From Paenibacillus sp. (GTDB taxonomy: Bacteria > Bacillota > Bacilli > Paenibacillales > YIM-B00363): a stretch of DNA of 64,000 nt. The stretch's first letter is position 1. Every line of letters starts with the position of its first letter. Below the pieces are notes generated by a model that saw only the letters and a list, made by a program, of their open reading frames with translations, ran no database searches and was not told the DNA's origin. Of this stretch, positions 24,205-33,585 are shown piece after piece. The DNA is taken from contig NZ_DASQNA010000014.1 of NCBI RefSeq assembly GCF_035645195.1, positions 1 through 64,000 of the forward strand, given 5' to 3'. The position numbers were made by a program, and so were the translations under genes.

Positions 24205-25107
24205 ATGCGGAACAAACGAGCGTGGAGGGAGCTTCCCCTTCACTTGATGATTTTACCGGGACTGTTGTTTATCGTCATCTTCTCCTACATCCCGATGGCC
24301 GGTATCATGATCGCGTTTCAGCGATTCGTACCCGCAAAAGGGCTGTTCGGCGACCAGAAATGGGTGGGATGGGATAATTTCAATTACGTCATGGAGCTCC
24401 CCAGCTTCATGCAAGTGCTCTGGAATACTTTGTACATCTCCAGCTTCAAGCTGGTGCTCGGACTGCTTGTGCCGATCGTATTTGCGATTCTGCTGAACGA
24501 GTTGAAGAACGAAGTAATTAAGCGGACCGTTCAGACGACGATCTATCTTCCCTATTTCCTATCATGGGTCGTCCTGGGCGGAATCCTGATTGACCTGCTG
24601 TCTCCATCCGGCGGAATCGTCAACGATATGCTGAAATCTTTTGGAATAGAACCGATATTTTTCCTGGGAGACAACAAGTGGTTTCCGACCACATTGATTG
24701 TTTCGGACATTTGGAAGAACTTCGGCTATGGCACCATCATCTATCTGGCTGCGATTACGGGGATCGATCCGGGGCTATATGAAGCGGCGACGATCGACGG
24801 CGCGAACAGGTGGAGAAAAGCGTGGCATATTACGCTGCCCGGCATGCGGATGGTGATCGTGCTGCTGTCGGTGCTGAGTCTAGGCCAGCTTCTGAATGCC
24901 GGCTTCGATCAGGTGTTCAACCTGTACAGTCCGCAGGTGTACGAGAGCGGCGATATTCTCGATACCTTCGTATACCGAATCGGACTGTTGGATGCCCAAT
25001 TCGGCGTGGCGACGGCGGTCGGCTTCTTCAAGTCAGTCGTATCGTTCGTGCTGATCGCGGGTTCATACTTCTTCGCATATCGGTTCGCAAAATATAGAAT
25101 CTTCTAG
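24205..25107 (+). CDS. ABC sugar transporter permease (LplB-like)
   Basis: The 300-residue membrane protein has six helices and the EAA loop YEAATIDGANRWRKAWHITL (about 192-211) that contacts the ATPase. The N-terminal LHLMILPGLLFIVIFSYIPM and HxxPxxG-type WHITLPGM segments are those of LplB-like permeases of the carbohydrate uptake 1 family. AGGGGATAGGT precedes the start. It pairs with the next gene. No ATPase gene is in the operon, so a shared MsmX-type ATPase is expected. Confidence 0.92.
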   Translation: MRNKRAWRELPLHLMILPGLLFIVIFSYIPMAGIMIAFQRFVPAKGLFGDQKWVGWDNFNYVMELPSFMQVLWNTLYISSFKLVLGLLVPIVFAILLNELKNEVIKRTVQTTIYLPYFLSWVVLGGILIDLLSPSGGIVNDMLKSFGIEPIFFLGDNKWFPTTLIVSDIWKNFGYGTIIYLAAITGIDPGLYEAATIDGANRWRKAWHITLPGMRMVIVLLSVLSLGQLLNAGFDQVFNLYSPQVYESGDILDTFVYRIGLLDAQFGVATAVGFFKSVVSFVLIAGSYFFAYRFAKYRIF

Positions 25108-25122
25108 GAGGAGGAAGCCTGA

Positions 25123-26049
25123 ATGTCCGGCCCAATGGTAAAGCCTTCATCTGCCGCGCGCCCCCAGTCCATGAAAACCGGCAAGCCGTTCGATTGGTTC
25201 GCGGCCGTCAATACGACGTTTCTCATTCTCGTTGCACTTTTGTGCGTACTTCCGCTCATCCATATCGTCGCGGTATCGTTCAGCTCCAGCACCGCAGCAG
25301 CAGCAGGCTACGTGAAGCTATGGCCGGTTGATTTCACGCTCGCGTCTTATGAGTTTACAGGCGGCCGGGAGGGATTCTGGCGCTCGATGCTCGTCTCCTT
25401 GCAACGGATTGGGATCGGAACGCCGCTCAACCTGCTGCTGATCATCATGGTCGCCTATCCGCTGTCCAAAGAGTCGAAGAACTTCCGTTTTCGTCTCGTC
25501 TATGCGTGGATTTTCTTCATGACGATGCTGTTCAACGGCGGACTGATTCCATGGTATGTCACCATTAAAGAGCTCGGGCTCCTCGATTCCATCTGGGCGC
25601 TCGTTCTGCCCGGCGCGGTTCCGGTATTTAGCATCGTGCTGTTGCTCAATTTCTTCCGCGAAGTGCCCAAAGAACTGGAGGAATCCGCAGTGATCGACGG
25701 CGCGAGCCAGTGGACGACGCTCTGGCGAATTTATGTGCCGATCTCCAAGCCCGCGATTGCGACGCTGGCGCTGTTCTCGATGGTTGAGCACTGGAACAGC
25801 TGGTTCGACGGCCTGATCCTGATGGGTAACCCGGCTAATTATCCGCTGCAAAGCTATATTCAAACGATCGTGATTCAGCAAAACTTCTCCGCGATGTCGC
25901 GGGAAGACATTTTGAACATGGCGATGATTTCGGACAGAACGCTGAGAGCGTCGCAAATTTTCCTCGGCTCTCTGCCGATTCTGGCGGCCTATCCGTTCCT
26001 TCAGAAATATTTCGTCAAGGGTATTGTATTAGGCAGCGTAAAAGGGTAA
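25123..26049 (+). CDS. ABC sugar transporter permease (LplC/YtcP-like)
   Basis: The 308-residue second permease has six membrane helices, the EAA loop ELEESAVIDGASQWTTLWRI (about 186-205), and the C-terminal FLQKYFVKGIVLGSVKG seen in LplC/YtcP permeases. AGGAGG lies 12 bases before ATG 25123 and the preceding gene ends 15 bases upstream, so the two are co-translated. Its stop codon falls within a further GGGTAACG motif (26044-26051), in front of the kinase gene. Confidence 0.92.
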   Translation: MSGPMVKPSSAARPQSMKTGKPFDWFAAVNTTFLILVALLCVLPLIHIVAVSFSSSTAAAAGYVKLWPVDFTLASYEFTGGREGFWRSMLVSLQRIGIGTPLNLLLIIMVAYPLSKESKNFRFRLVYAWIFFMTMLFNGGLIPWYVTIKELGLLDSIWALVLPGAVPVFSIVLLLNFFREVPKELEESAVIDGASQWTTLWRIYVPISKPAIATLALFSMVEHWNSWFDGLILMGNPANYPLQSYIQTIVIQQNFSAMSREDILNMAMISDRTLRASQIFLGSLPILAAYPFLQKYFVKGIVLGSVKG

Positions 26050-26117
26050 CGGAATTTGGATGAACCGGCGGCGCAGCTCTTGATTTATACTGTAGGAAAA
26101 GATCGGGGGAGACTGCG

Positions 26118-27881
26118 TTGTTCAAACGTCCCGAATTCTCTTTACGCAACACGATTTTTATTCGATTGGTGACGACGTTTGTACTGATCATGCTGCCCAT
26201 CATCCTGCTCGGCGTCTATACGTATCAATGGAGCATTCGAACCGCAAGCGAAGATATTTCGAAGACGGCCGTCTCCCAAATTTCCTTCTATCTCGGCGAC
26301 CTGGAGAATGAGATTGAAAGGATGAAACTGCTGCAGTATGGGCTGCTCGAGGACATCGATCTGAACAGGATCGCCATCACGTGGGAAACGATGGGAGATA
26401 TCGAGCGGATGGAGAAAATCACTTCGGTGCTGAATCGCATCTATTCCCTGCAGAACAGCAGCGATTACATTCACAACGTCAGCGTCCATATCCGGCCGAT
26501 CGCCAAAACGATCTCCTCGCTGAACGGCGCGGGAGATTTCGAAGGAGACCGGTATCGTGCGATTCGCGCCGATTTCGGCGGACAAGGATCGGAGCCCATT
26601 CAATGGGAGGGGAACCTATTCCTGAGCGCCGCCAAGCCGAGCGGCATGAAAGGGAGAGAACCGCTGTTTACGATCGAAATCGAGCTGGACAGCCGGAAGC
26701 TGAGGCAGGCGCTGCAGCAGTTTAACACGTACCCGGGCAGTAGTACCGTCTTGATATCGGGTCAACGGGGCTCCATGCTCGGAAGCGGCTTTGTCAGCGT
26801 GCTGGACAGCGAGACGCAGCAGCAGCTCGCCGGGATCGCCGACGGAGGGTCCGGAACGATTACGCTCGAGGACGAACGGTATTTCGTTTCCCATGCCTAT
26901 TCGGACCGGCTGAACATGTCCATTTACCGTTTTATTCCGGAGCAAATCGTTCGCAAGCCCTTGGACAAATTTTATACATTGGCTTGGTTTTTCGCGGCAG
27001 GAGCCTTGGTCATCATAGCCGTGTACGCCCTTTCGACATACAAGTTCATTCACAAGCCGCTGCTCAAGCTGGTCAAGGGATTCCGCCGTCTGGAAAGCGG
27101 GGATCTCGAGCAAGCCATCGCTCACGAAGCGAACGACGAATTCCGTTATATCTATGCACGCTTCAATCAGATGGTCGTCAATCTGCGCACGCTGATCGAT
27201 CAGGCGTATAAGCAGAAAATTATGGCGCAGCGAGCGGAGTTGAAGCAGCTTCAATCTCAAATCAATCCGCACTTTCTGTATAACAGCTTCTTTATCTTGA
27301 ATACGATGGCCAAGATGGGAGACACGGATCGCATCGAGCAATTCACGACGCAGCTCGGCGAGTACTTTCAGTTCGTAACCCGCAATGCGTCGGACGAAGT
27401 AACGCTTAAACAGGAAATTCATCACGCCAGAATGTATACCAAAATTCAGGAGCTTCGTTTCTCCAGAAGAATCAAGGTCCGTTTCGACGAGTTGCCGGCG
27501 GAGTTGGAACGGGTCATGGTGCCTCGTTTGATCGTACAGCCCATTATTGAGAACGCATTCGAGCATAGCCTGGAGAAGATGACCCGGGACGGCATCATCG
27601 AGGTGCGCTTCGAGCTCTCGGAAGAGTGGGCTTGCATCGTGATCGAGGATAACGGCGATCAGCTGACCGACGAGGAATTGAGACGGATCTCGTCGGCCAT
27701 CGCCCATGAAGACGATAGGTCGGAAACGACTGGCATCGTAAATATTCACCGCCGTATCGTGATCACATTCGGCGAAGGCAGCGGGCTGCAAGCCGCGCGC
27801 GGGAAACTGGGCGGGCTCAGGGTATCGATCCGAGTGCCGCTGAGGGAGGCGAGTACGTATGTACAGACTGCTGATCGTTGA
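26118..27881 (+). CDS. YesM-type sensor histidine kinase
   Basis: The 587-residue kinase has an N-terminal membrane helix (about 14-34), a large extracellular sensor (about 35-285), a second helix (about 290-310), HAMP (about 315-365), and a His_kinase domain with phosphorylated His in LQSQINPHFLYNSFFILNTM. The ATPase region has IENAFEHS and a single VIEDNGDQ. This is the sugar-sensing group that works with YesN. TTG 26118 is the start, with GGGGGA at seven-base spacing. A TATACT box at 26086-26091 could give it its own promoter. It overlaps the regulator gene by 23 bases. Confidence 0.9.
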   Translation: MFKRPEFSLRNTIFIRLVTTFVLIMLPIILLGVYTYQWSIRTASEDISKTAVSQISFYLGDLENEIERMKLLQYGLLEDIDLNRIAITWETMGDIERMEKITSVLNRIYSLQNSSDYIHNVSVHIRPIAKTISSLNGAGDFEGDRYRAIRADFGGQGSEPIQWEGNLFLSAAKPSGMKGREPLFTIEIELDSRKLRQALQQFNTYPGSSTVLISGQRGSMLGSGFVSVLDSETQQQLAGIADGGSGTITLEDERYFVSHAYSDRLNMSIYRFIPEQIVRKPLDKFYTLAWFFAAGALVIIAVYALSTYKFIHKPLLKLVKGFRRLESGDLEQAIAHEANDEFRYIYARFNQMVVNLRTLIDQAYKQKIMAQRAELKQLQSQINPHFLYNSFFILNTMAKMGDTDRIEQFTTQLGEYFQFVTRNASDEVTLKQEIHHARMYTKIQELRFSRRIKVRFDELPAELERVMVPRLIVQPIIENAFEHSLEKMTRDGIIEVRFELSEEWACIVIEDNGDQLTDEELRRISSAIAHEDDRSETTGIVNIHRRIVITFGEGSGLQAARGKLGGLRVSIRVPLREASTYVQTADR

Positions 27882-29499
27882 CGATGAAGCCATCATTACC
27901 GACGGTATGGCCGAAATTTTGGCCAAACTCGACATACCCGGTTTGGATATATGTAAGGCGTATTCAGGCGGAGAGGCGCTGGATTGGCTGAACAGTACGC
28001 GGATTGACGTCGTGCTGTCGGACGTCCGCATGCCTGGCATTGACGGACTTGAACTCATGGGGATCATCCGCAACAATTGGCCGAGGTGCCGAATCATTTT
28101 TCTAACCGGTTATAACGATTTCGATGCCGTATATCAGGCGATTCAAACCTGGGGCGTTCGCTATCTGCTGAAGACCGAAGGGTACGACAAGGTGATCGCA
28201 GCAGTGCAGGACGCGATCCGCGAGCTGGACGAGGGCCTTCGGACTGACCGTCACCTGGCGCAAGCCAGGGAGCAGCGCAATACTTTGGAAACGCTTGCGC
28301 ATGGCGAGTATTTCCGTCATCTGCTAGCCGGCTCCGGCACCTTGAACGAGGAAGTGCGCGCCGAAGATTTCCGGAAGTTGAATATTCCGCTCAATCCGTC
28401 AGAGCCTGTCCTGCTCGTATTCGGCAGCTTGATTCGAGCGGCTGAGAAGCCGTCCTATGCGGACCGGCAGGAAGCGGCCATGGCCGTGAAGCTTCTGGGA
28501 GACTCCTTTCTTCGCGATATGACTCGTTGTGTCGGCATTATTGACCGATTCGGCGACCTGCTATGGTTGATCCAGCCGATTGCAGAAAGGCATGAAAGAG
28601 AGGATGAGGCATACGCCGGTTCCGTTCGTTTCCTGGAAGGGACGTTGGAACTGATCCAGGAGGCATGCCTGGAATCCCTGAATGTCGAAGCCGCGTTTAT
28701 CATTGGAGGCGCCCCGCTTCCTTGGAAATCGCTCCCTCGAGCTTACGACCGTCTGCGCCAGCTGCAGCATGTCAGGGTGGGCGACGGAGCAAGCATGGTG
28801 ATGACGGTAGACGTCGGCCAGCAGGATACGGCCGAACCGATTCGGGAGCGCGTGCGGACCGAGAAGATCGAGCTTCTCTCCGGGCATCTTGAAGGCGGAC
28901 GAATGGATGCTTTCATGGATCTTCTGGAGGAGATGTCCGAGCCGGTGCGTAACGGACGGATGGTCCATGCGGCACAAGTAATGGAACTGTATTATTCCGT
29001 TGCGCTCGTGTTTCTGTCTTACATCAATCAAAGGCCGACCGACGACCACATTACGGCATCCGCCCTTCTGCGGTTCGACGCGCATGCCTCGTGGCACGAG
29101 GCGTTTGAATTTCTAACCCGTACGGCGGATACGCTTTTTGCGCTAAGACGTCAAGGGGAGAACAGCAGAGCCGCCGGCGCGATCGAAGGGATCCTCTCCT
29201 ACATCGAGCAGCATTTGGCCGAGGACTTGTCCCTTGTTCGGCTGGCCAAGCAATCGCATTTTAACCCGTCTTATTTATCCCGTCTGTTCAAACAGGAAAC
29301 GGGACAAAATTTGTCCGAATATATCGATCAGGCCAGGGTGAAGAAGGCGAAGGAGCTGCTTCTCAAAGAGTTGAAGATTCATGAAGTCGGCGCTCGCGTC
29401 GGCTATGAAGCGGCGCATTCGTTTACAAGATTTTTCAAGAAAATGACAGGTATGACGCCGCAAGAGTACCGGGAAGCGGCAAGAAGCGCGGAACTCTGA
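27859..29499 (+). CDS. YesN-type response regulator
   Basis: The 546-residue regulator has a receiver (1-120) with LIVDDEAIITDG, Asp54 in VVLSDVRMPGIDG and the conserved Lys at YLLKTEG, then a variable centre, and an AraC HTH at about 435-540 (LSLVRLAKQSHFNPSYLSRL, then HEVGARVGYEAAHSFTRFFK). It is encoded overlapping its partner kinase. By position it should control the flanking importer and the glycosidase genes 29528-35205. Confidence 0.92.
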   Translation: MYRLLIVDDEAIITDGMAEILAKLDIPGLDICKAYSGGEALDWLNSTRIDVVLSDVRMPGIDGLELMGIIRNNWPRCRIIFLTGYNDFDAVYQAIQTWGVRYLLKTEGYDKVIAAVQDAIRELDEGLRTDRHLAQAREQRNTLETLAHGEYFRHLLAGSGTLNEEVRAEDFRKLNIPLNPSEPVLLVFGSLIRAAEKPSYADRQEAAMAVKLLGDSFLRDMTRCVGIIDRFGDLLWLIQPIAERHEREDEAYAGSVRFLEGTLELIQEACLESLNVEAAFIIGGAPLPWKSLPRAYDRLRQLQHVRVGDGASMVMTVDVGQQDTAEPIRERVRTEKIELLSGHLEGGRMDAFMDLLEEMSEPVRNGRMVHAAQVMELYYSVALVFLSYINQRPTDDHITASALLRFDAHASWHEAFEFLTRTADTLFALRRQGENSRAAGAIEGILSYIEQHLAEDLSLVRLAKQSHFNPSYLSRLFKQETGQNLSEYIDQARVKKAKELLLKELKIHEVGARVGYEAAHSFTRFFKKMTGMTPQEYREAARSAEL

Positions 29500-29527
29500 T
29501 GCGTGGCGGAACATCAAAAAAGAGAGC

Positions 29528-31732
29528 GTGGCGATCTCCGTGAAAATGGCGCATGGCGAATATACCATCCTGTTTAAGGGTGGCGGTCTACAGGTTCAAA
29601 AGAACAATCGCTTGCTCTATTACAATGAACGTCCCCTGTTTGCAACAATAAAGACTTCATTTGCTCTTAGTGAATTTTATGACGCTCCTTACAACGAAGT
29701 CATCGAATCCGGCGGCAGCATCACGGCAACAGGCATTCTAGCCGTACCCTCCGGCTCTGCATTTTTGTTCACAGACGTGTATGAAACGACCGGCGCCGGT
29801 TTCAAGTTGAGCCGCAAAGTAAAAGTGCATAAAGCCGGGGACGATCTTGGGTTTTCCACCAAATTTTCTTTGGTCATGACGGAGTCGGACGATGTGCATG
29901 ACTATAACTGTTTCGCGCCGGGCGTCTGGTATAGACAGAACGAATTCGCTCCGGATCATTTCTTCGGCAAGGACCTCAATAACGAATATTTCTGGCAGAT
30001 GGAAACCCGCTGCGCCTTGCCTGTATTCGCCATGCAAAACATCGTGTCCGGAGAAACGGCGGCTTTCTCGCGCTGGGCATCCGACGTGACCATGAGATCC
30101 ACCGATATCGTGCTGTCCGAAAACAGTGTAGATCCCCAGTTTACGGTCGGGGCCATCGGCATGAGCAAGCCGGAAAGCCGGACTTTGAACTATTTGTATT
30201 ACGGATTTGCGGTGCGCAAGGAGTTCGAGGCGAAGATCGACGGTCTGTCCATCGATTATGTATATCCGGGATGCGATGGGCAGATGCCTGGAAGGAATCA
30301 GTTCGAGGGTCTTGACTATAAGGGAACATCCAAAACTTTTCGCCGCGTAAACCACCCTGTGGAAGTCGGCTTTGAGCAGACCTACGCTGTGGCGCTCCAA
30401 TTCGGACAGTATAGCGACTACCAGCCTATGATGAAGGATATTTGGCGGACAACCTACAGCAGGATGCGGGACAAGCTGTTCAATGTAGACAATGAGCGTC
30501 ATTTCCACAACTGTATGAAGATCCTTACTACATATACGCGGCAATACGGCGATGCCTATGGTCTGCCCTTTGCCTGCCAACTGCCCGATATGGATGTATC
30601 GACCGTGTCCTTCCAGTTCGGCTTCGTGGGACAGCAGCCAGGCATCGGCTACCAGTTGCTGCGTTATGGCGACAAAGAAAACGATCCCGATGCCTATGAA
30701 AAAGGGGTCCATACGATTGACTTCTGGGTAAGGACGGCGATGACCGATTCCGGCTTGCCTCACATGTGCTACCACCCCGGAATCAAGGAGTTCGAACCGT
30801 ACCCGCATTATATCCGGATGCTTGCCGACGGCATCGAGGCGATATTGGATGCTTATCTGTATGAGCGCAATAGGGGCGTAGAGAGGCCGGCCTGGCTGGA
30901 ATTTTGCCGCAAGACCGCCGATTGGCTGGTGCGTATTCAGAACGAAGACGGCAGCTTTTACCGCGCTTATCATACCGACAGCTCCATCCGTATGGACTCG
31001 AAGGCCAACACGCCCAGCGTGATCCGCTTCTTGGTGCAGTTCTATCTGGTTACGGGCGACGAGAGATACAGAACCGCCGCCGCCAAGGCCGGGGAGTGGT
31101 CTTTCGACAATGCTTACCGGAACATGGAATACCGCGGGGGCACATGCGATAACACGGATATCATGGATAAAGAGGCCGGCATATACGCCTTGTTCGGGTT
31201 CCTTGCCCTGTTCGATCTAACCGGCGAGGACAAATGGCTGGAGGGCGCGATCGGGGCCGCCGATTATACTGAAACCTGGACGTATGCGTGGACGTTCCCT
31301 GTCCGTTCCCCCATGCCAAAGCATCCTTTCAATAAGTATTCGATTAGCGGACAGAGCATCATTACGATCGGCGGGGGCGCCGATGTGTACATGGCCGCCT
31401 GTGCGTATACGTACTACAGGCTGTATGTGATTACAGGCGATGAACATTATCTCGACTTTGCGGAGTTCATTCACAAGAATACTCGGCAATCCAGCGATGT
31501 AGACGGCAGCATCGGATACGTCATGCCGGGCTTGGGACACGAAAGCGGCAATTTTACCAGCCAAACATTGGAAAGCCACTACCACTGGCTGCCTTGGTGC
31601 ACCTTTGTGGAGGTTGATCCTTCGTCCAGGCTGTATGATACCTTCGGCGGCTATGAAATTGCGGACGCGCAAAAACTCAGTCCGGAGGAACGGGCGGCAA
31701 GAAACCGGATTTATGACTCCTTCCTCTCATGA
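29528..31732 (+). CDS. Large (alpha/alpha)6-barrel-like protein, putative glycosidase
   Basis: I cannot place this 734-residue soluble protein in a named family. The N-terminal third (about 1-260) is beta-rich; the C-terminal two thirds show helical-hairpin repeats of the six-hairpin glycosidase type (WLEFCRKTADWLVRIQNEDG, SVIRFLVQFYLVTGDERYRT, GIYALFGFLALFDLTGEDKW, HYLDFAEFIHKNTRQ). Conserved-looking acidic/aromatic patches include RGGTCDNTDIMDKEAG. No signal peptide, so it is cytosolic. It lies between YesMN and GH51 arabinofuranosidase, suggesting action on imported oligosaccharide. GTG 29528 is uncertain; ATG 29546 is possible. GC content is lower than that of its neighbours. Confidence 0.7.
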   Translation: MAISVKMAHGEYTILFKGGGLQVQKNNRLLYYNERPLFATIKTSFALSEFYDAPYNEVIESGGSITATGILAVPSGSAFLFTDVYETTGAGFKLSRKVKVHKAGDDLGFSTKFSLVMTESDDVHDYNCFAPGVWYRQNEFAPDHFFGKDLNNEYFWQMETRCALPVFAMQNIVSGETAAFSRWASDVTMRSTDIVLSENSVDPQFTVGAIGMSKPESRTLNYLYYGFAVRKEFEAKIDGLSIDYVYPGCDGQMPGRNQFEGLDYKGTSKTFRRVNHPVEVGFEQTYAVALQFGQYSDYQPMMKDIWRTTYSRMRDKLFNVDNERHFHNCMKILTTYTRQYGDAYGLPFACQLPDMDVSTVSFQFGFVGQQPGIGYQLLRYGDKENDPDAYEKGVHTIDFWVRTAMTDSGLPHMCYHPGIKEFEPYPHYIRMLADGIEAILDAYLYERNRGVERPAWLEFCRKTADWLVRIQNEDGSFYRAYHTDSSIRMDSKANTPSVIRFLVQFYLVTGDERYRTAAAKAGEWSFDNAYRNMEYRGGTCDNTDIMDKEAGIYALFGFLALFDLTGEDKWLEGAIGAADYTETWTYAWTFPVRSPMPKHPFNKYSISGQSIITIGGGADVYMAACAYTYYRLYVITGDEHYLDFAEFIHKNTRQSSDVDGSIGYVMPGLGHESGNFTSQTLESHYHWLPWCTFVEVDPSSRLYDTFGGYEIADAQKLSPEERAARNRIYDSFLS

Positions 31733-31803
31733 TGAACATGAGAGGGAGGAAACCATGCAAGATGAATGAACAATGAAATAGACAATAAGGGAGAGTTTAT
31801 TCG

Positions 31804-33288
31804 ATGAAAGCAACGATTACCGTTCATGCCGATCAAGCGTCCGGTACGATCAGCCGCCATATCTACGGACATTTCGCCGAGCACCTAGGCCGCTGTATCT
31901 ACGAAGGCATCTGGGTGGGCGAGGATTCACCGATTCCGAATACGCGCGGCATCCGCAACGACGTGCTGGAGGCGCTGCGGAATCTTAGCATACCGGTGCT
32001 CCGCTGGCCGGGCGGCTGCTTTGCCGATGAGTACCACTGGAAGGACGGTGTCGGCCCGCGGGAGCAGCGAAAGCGCATGGTGAACACGCACTGGGGCGGC
32101 GTCGTAGAGAACAACCATTTCGGCACGCACGAATTTTTCGACCTGTGCGAGCTGCTTGGCACGGAGCCGTACATTTGCGGCAACGTCGGGAGCGGCTCGG
32201 TACAGGAAATGCAGGAATGGGTCGAGTATATGACTTTCGAGGGCGAATCCCCGATGGCCAACTGGCGGAAGGCCAACGGCCGCGAAAAGCCGTGGAAGCT
32301 GAAGTATTTTGGCGTCGGCAATGAGAACTGGGGCTGCGGCGGCAACATGCGGGCGGAATATTACGCCGATGAATACCGCCGTTACCAGACGTACGTGCGG
32401 AACTACGGCGAGAACCGGATTTACAAGATCGCCGGCGGGGCCAACGTCGACGACTACCATTGGACCGATGTGCTAATGCGCGAAGCGGGCGGTCATATGG
32501 ATGGGCTTAGTCTGCACAACTACACGGTGCCTGGCGGATTTGCGGTCAAACGTCCGGCGATCGGGTTCGACGAAGCGGAATGGTTCGAAACCATGAAACT
32601 GACTCAGCGTATGGACGAACTGATTACGCGTCATTCGACGATTATGGATCGGCACGATCCGGAGAAGCGGATCGGCCTGATCGTCGACGAGTGGGGCACT
32701 TGGTACCAGGTGGAGCCGGGCACGAACCCCGGTTTCCTGTACCAGCAAAACTCGCTTCGGGACGCGCTTGTAGCGGGGCTGCATTTCCACGTGTTCCACC
32801 GGCACTGCGACCGGGTGCACATGGCGAATATCGCCCAGACGGTGAACGTGCTGCAGGCGATGATCTTGACGGAAGGCGCGAAGATGATCCTGACGCCGAC
32901 CTACCATGTGTTCGAAATGTTCAAGGTGCATCAGGACGCCGAGGCGCTCGCGCTTCATCTTGAGACGGGGGAGTACCGCGTGGGCGAGGAAGCGATCCCG
33001 CAGGTAAGCGCGTCGGCGTCGAAGCGGGCCGACGGCACGATCGACATCAGCCTGTGCAACGTCGACCCGAATCGCGAGGCTTCCGTGTCGCTGCGGCTTC
33101 GCGGACTGGCGGGATCGCCGAGCGTCAGCGGCCGCGTGCTGACGCATGCCGACATGAACGCGCACAACACGTTCGAGCAGCCGGAGACGGTGAAGCCGCA
33201 GCAATTCGACGGCTTTTCGATGAGCGGCGGCGAGCTGTCGGCGACGCTGCCGCCGATGTCCGTCGCCGTGTTGACGCTTCGCGTCTAA
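31804..33288 (+). CDS. abfA: Alpha-N-arabinofuranosidase, GH51
   Basis: The 494-residue enzyme removes alpha-L-arabinofuranosyl groups from arabinoxylan or arabinan oligosaccharides. The (beta/alpha)8 domain has the N-terminal signature [39 protein letters not shown], acid/base Glu174 in [11 protein letters not shown] and nucleophile Glu296 in [10 protein letters not shown]; a beta-sandwich follows from about 385. No signal peptide, as expected of the intracellular GH51 enzymes. GGGAGAG precedes the ATG. It is the second glycosidase gene of the operon after the 734-residue protein. Confidence 0.95.
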   Translation: MKATITVHADQASGTISRHIYGHFAEHLGRCIYEGIWVGEDSPIPNTRGIRNDVLEALRNLSIPVLRWPGGCFADEYHWKDGVGPREQRKRMVNTHWGGVVENNHFGTHEFFDLCELLGTEPYICGNVGSGSVQEMQEWVEYMTFEGESPMANWRKANGREKPWKLKYFGVGNENWGCGGNMRAEYYADEYRRYQTYVRNYGENRIYKIAGGANVDDYHWTDVLMREAGGHMDGLSLHNYTVPGGFAVKRPAIGFDEAEWFETMKLTQRMDELITRHSTIMDRHDPEKRIGLIVDEWGTWYQVEPGTNPGFLYQQNSLRDALVAGLHFHVFHRHCDRVHMANIAQTVNVLQAMILTEGAKMILTPTYHVFEMFKVHQDAEALALHLETGEYRVGEEAIPQVSASASKRADGTIDISLCNVDPNREASVSLRLRGLAGSPSVSGRVLTHADMNAHNTFEQPETVKPQQFDGFSMSGGELSATLPPMSVAVLTLRV

Positions 33289-33291
33289 GCC

Positions 33292-33585
33292 ATGCGGGAC
33301 GGCGACTGCAAAGGCTGCTCGGCTGACGTGCGGGTACCGCGCAGCCAAATCGACCGGCTGCTCGGGTCGATGGCCGGCAAGGGCTTCGGGCTCGTCGACG
33401 ACTACACGTATGCCGGCCGGCTTGCGGCGTGCCGAGCTTGCCCGGCGCTTGAATATGATACGACGTGCATGCACTGCGGATGCCTGGTCGAGATTCGAGC
33501 GAAGCTCGGGAATAAGGACTGTCCGCATCCGGGAGGGTCCAGGTGGAAGGTTAACAAACTCAATTTTCGTGTGGGGGCGAGGTAG
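33292..33585 (+). CDS. Small cysteine-rich protein, DUF6171-like
   Basis: The 97-residue protein has cysteines arranged as possible metal knuckles: CKGC near the start, CRACPALEYDTTCMHCGCLV in the middle and CPHPGGSRW near the end. The pattern is that of the DUF6171 family, common in Paenibacillus, with no known role. It begins three bases after the GH51 stop and ends directly at the GH43 start codon, so it is embedded in the glycosidase operon. A zinc-binding role is inferred from the cysteines. Confidence 0.75.
   Translation: MRDGDCKGCSADVRVPRSQIDRLLGSMAGKGFGLVDDYTYAGRLAACRACPALEYDTTCMHCGCLVEIRAKLGNKDCPHPGGSRWKVNKLNFRVGAR

Noticed and set aside
26616-28097. 493-codon open frame opposite the YesM/YesN junction
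   Set aside because: Spans two well-supported genes on the other strand with no recognisable domain.
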